Program-made: the position numbers and the translations under genes
NCBI RefSeq assembly: GCF_001953885.1
Contig: NZ_MQUS01000004.1
Span: forward strand, 1-64,000
Length of the DNA stretch: 64,000 bases
Reading direction: 5' to 3'
Source of the DNA: Streptomyces sp. IMTB 2501
Lineage (GTDB): Bacteria > Actinomycetota > Actinomycetes > Streptomycetales > Streptomycetaceae
The notes under the pieces: model-generated
Database searches by the model: none
Told to the model about the DNA's origin: nothing
Seen by the model: only the letters and a program-made list of their open reading frames with translations
Shown here: positions 62,473-64,000 of the stretch, piece after piece
How positions within the stretch are numbered: the stretch's first letter is position 1
Layout: every line of letters begins with the position of its first letter

Positions 62473-63618
62473 ATGTCCCACATCCCCGTTAACAAGGGCG
62501 GTCCTCTGACGCCCCACCAAGACCTCCACAGTGAGCAGGGCGCCCTACGCGGTGAACACCCCGGACGAGCTCGGAATCCCGTGATCAAAGTGGCGGACCT
62601 GGCCTGGCTTGAGTTCGAGAAGCCGGACCTGGACCGGGCCGAGGTGTTCGCCCGCGACTTCGGATTCGCCGTCGCCGCCCGCACCGATCACGAGCTGTGG
62701 CTGCGCGGCACGTTCGCGGGCTCGCCCTGCATGGTCATCCGGCGCGGCCGCGCCTCCCGCTTCCTCGGGCCGGCGTTCCGCGCCGCCGAGCGGACCGATG
62801 TGGACCGGCTCGCCGCCGCCGTCGGCCACACCGTCCGGGACATCGACGTCCCCGGCGGCGGCCGGTCGGTCGCCCTGTTCGATCCCTCGGGACTCCCGGT
62901 GCGGGTGGTGCACTGCGCCGAACCGCTGCCCGCGCTGCCCGGACAGCAGCCGCTGATCCTCAACACCGGCATCGAAGGCCCTCGTACGAACACCACCCAG
63001 CGCCCGCCTCGTGAGCCGTCCCGTATCCAGCGCCTCGGCCATGTGGTGCTGGAGACGCGGACGTTCACCCGCACGCTGGACTGGTACCTGGACACCCTCG
63101 GCATGATCGTGTCCGACTTCCTGTTCCTGGACGGGCAGCGCCGACGCGGGCCGACCATGGCGTTCATCCGCTGCGACCAGGGCAGCCTGCCCGTGGACCA
63201 CCACACCCTCGCCCTGCACCTCGGACCGGGCAGCGGCTACGTCCACTCCGCCTATCAGGTCACCGACCTCGACGCGATCGCCGCCGGCGGGGAGTACCTG
63301 GCCGAGCGCGGCTACCAGCGCAGCTGGGGGATCGGCCGGCACATCCAGGGCAGCCAGCTCTTCGACTACTGGCGCGACCCCGACCGCTTCATGCTGGAGC
63401 ACTTCGCCGACGGCGACCTGTTCTCCTGCGACCTCGAACCCGGATGGGCACCGATGTCGGCGAGCGGACTGGCCCAGTGGGGCCCGCCCGTCACCCGCGA
63501 CTTCCTGGGCACCAGCCCCTCCCCCGCCAAGCTCCGCGAGGTCATGACGGCCCTGCGCGACGACAACGAACTCGACCCCGCACGCCTGCTGGGCCTGATG
63601 AAAGCGATGAGCTCATGA
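62473..63618 (+). CDS. Extradiol dioxygenase-like (catechol 2,3-dioxygenase superfamily) protein
   Basis: 381 residues made of two VOC halves. Residues ~40-150 begin VADLAWLEFEKPDLDRAEVF, and ~180-330 begin IQRLGHVVLETRTFTRTLDWYLDTLG. His residues at the start of the second half (GHVVLE), in HHTLALH and a Glu in FMLEHFADGD fit the metal ligands of class I extradiol enzymes (His-His-Glu). It should open catechol-type rings next to the hydroxyls with Fe(II). The ATG at 62473 follows GGAGGA. Its stop overlaps the start of the FAH-family gene (ATGA). Confidence 0.85.
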   Translation: MSHIPVNKGGPLTPHQDLHSEQGALRGEHPGRARNPVIKVADLAWLEFEKPDLDRAEVFARDFGFAVAARTDHELWLRGTFAGSPCMVIRRGRASRFLGPAFRAAERTDVDRLAAAVGHTVRDIDVPGGGRSVALFDPSGLPVRVVHCAEPLPALPGQQPLILNTGIEGPRTNTTQRPPREPSRIQRLGHVVLETRTFTRTLDWYLDTLGMIVSDFLFLDGQRRRGPTMAFIRCDQGSLPVDHHTLALHLGPGSGYVHSAYQVTDLDAIAAGGEYLAERGYQRSWGIGRHIQGSQLFDYWRDPDRFMLEHFADGDLFSCDLEPGWAPMSASGLAQWGPPVTRDFLGTSPSPAKLREVMTALRDDNELDPARLLGLMKAMSS

Positions 63619-64000
63619 GCACCAACGTGCTGCGCACCCCCGACGGCTGGTGGGCCGTCCGAAACGAGCGCGCCGTCCGCATCGAGACCAAGGCGGTCAC
63701 CACCGCCGAACTGCTCGCCGACCGGGCCGCCGTGCAGGAGGCCGCCGCCTCCGGCGAGCGCGGCACACCCGTCGCCGACCTGGTGGCGCTGCCCCCGGTC
63801 ACCACCCCCTGCCGGGTGGTCGCCCAGATGGTCAACTACCGCAGCCACGCCAAGGACTCGGGCTTCACGGGCGACATACCGCCCACCTTCTTCCGCAAGG
63901 CGTCCGGCTCGGTCAGCGGCCCGCACGACACGATCGTCCGCCCCACGCACGTGAACTTCCTCGACTACGAAGTCGAACTCGGCCTCGTCATGGGCGCGAC
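63615..64000 (+). CDS. FAH-family hydrolase (partial, runs off the window)
   Basis: The first 128 residues are visible. The FAH-fold pattern CRVVAQMVNYRSHAKDSG, then PPTFFRKASGSVSGPHDTIV and FLDYEVELGLVMGA (first acidic metal ligand E-x-E) is clear. In this context it would be the 2-oxo acid hydratase or C-C hydrolase step after ring cleavage. It begins inside the stop of the dioxygenase-like gene, so the two are coupled. Confidence 0.9.
   Translation, partial: MSTNVLRTPDGWWAVRNERAVRIETKAVTTAELLADRAAVQEAAASGERGTPVADLVALPPVTTPCRVVAQMVNYRSHAKDSGFTGDIPPTFFRKASGSVSGPHDTIVRPTHVNFLDYEVELGLVMGA

Overview
The window looks like chromosomal DNA of a Streptomyces or a close relative. GC is very high, GTG starts are frequent, and several families found mainly in this group are present: an SsgA-like sporulation protein and the DUF2630, DUF5134, DUF6214 and DUF6221 proteins. 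Conserved genes alternate with decayed genes, insertion-sequence scars and small regulons, so much of it reads as accessory or rearranging DNA.

Layout. 1-4.5 kb is a mobile-DNA island. It holds an IS end at the left edge, a small secreted protein, a ricin-lectin plus aerolysin-like toxin, and an IS5-family transposase split by a 1.3-kb element. That element has terminal inverted repeats and a 7-bp target duplication, and it carries an orphan contractile-tail tube gene. A 170-bp miniature inverted-repeat element follows, with a second copy at 11.8 kb. 4.9-12.9 kb holds a glyoxalase-fold protein, a MarR/FUSC exporter pair with a palindromic operator, a DUF5134 protein, two decayed genes (M56 peptidase, PAP2 phosphatase), a HAD hydrolase, DUF2630 and a TetR regulator. 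12.9-25 kb holds DUF6214, an FprA-type ferredoxin reductase, an NCS2 permease, a divergent ArsR/Old-Yellow-Enzyme pair, a giant CtpI-like P-type ATPase with a basic partner protein, and a decayed SNF2 helicase. 25-37.5 kb holds DUF6221/PaaX divergent from an AidB-like acyl-CoA dehydrogenase, a HEAT-like protein, a local duplication, an Rv1733c-like membrane protein, a BNR-repeat protein, Ung, an N-acetylglucosamine-kinase-like protein, a CbiX-like protein, a lactonase and a FUSC fragment.

37.5-48.8 kb holds transposase scars, GtrA, MarR, an SPW membrane protein, a ClC channel and a flavin monooxygenase. The last three share a TTTGCATNATGCAAA motif. An FMN-reductase-like protein, an IS110 remnant that appears to have cut a PAS-domain gene, and a large PAS/GAF/SpoIIE/ATPase phosphatase follow. 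49.3-52.1 kb is a complete class I P450 operon (ferredoxin, ferredoxin reductase, P450). 52.3-61.7 kb is dominated by a CYP102 (BM3-like) self-sufficient P450 with a divergent TetR repressor. Four operators of the form TTCCATAC-N3-GTATGGAA lie between them, and two more lie 4 kb away before a secreted-protein gene that now has a frameshift. Between these are an SsgA-like gene, a NIPSNAP gene broken by an amber codon, and an MFS gene fused by deletion to a SpoIIE-phosphatase remnant. 61.7-64 kb starts an aromatic meta-cleavage-like operon (extradiol dioxygenase-like protein, FAH-family hydrolase running off the window) with a divergent TetR.

The strongest observations read directly from sequence are the transposon-like element carrying a tail-tube gene and no recognisable transposase, the toxin gene bracketed by related IS ends, the paired miniature elements, and the two multi-site regulons.
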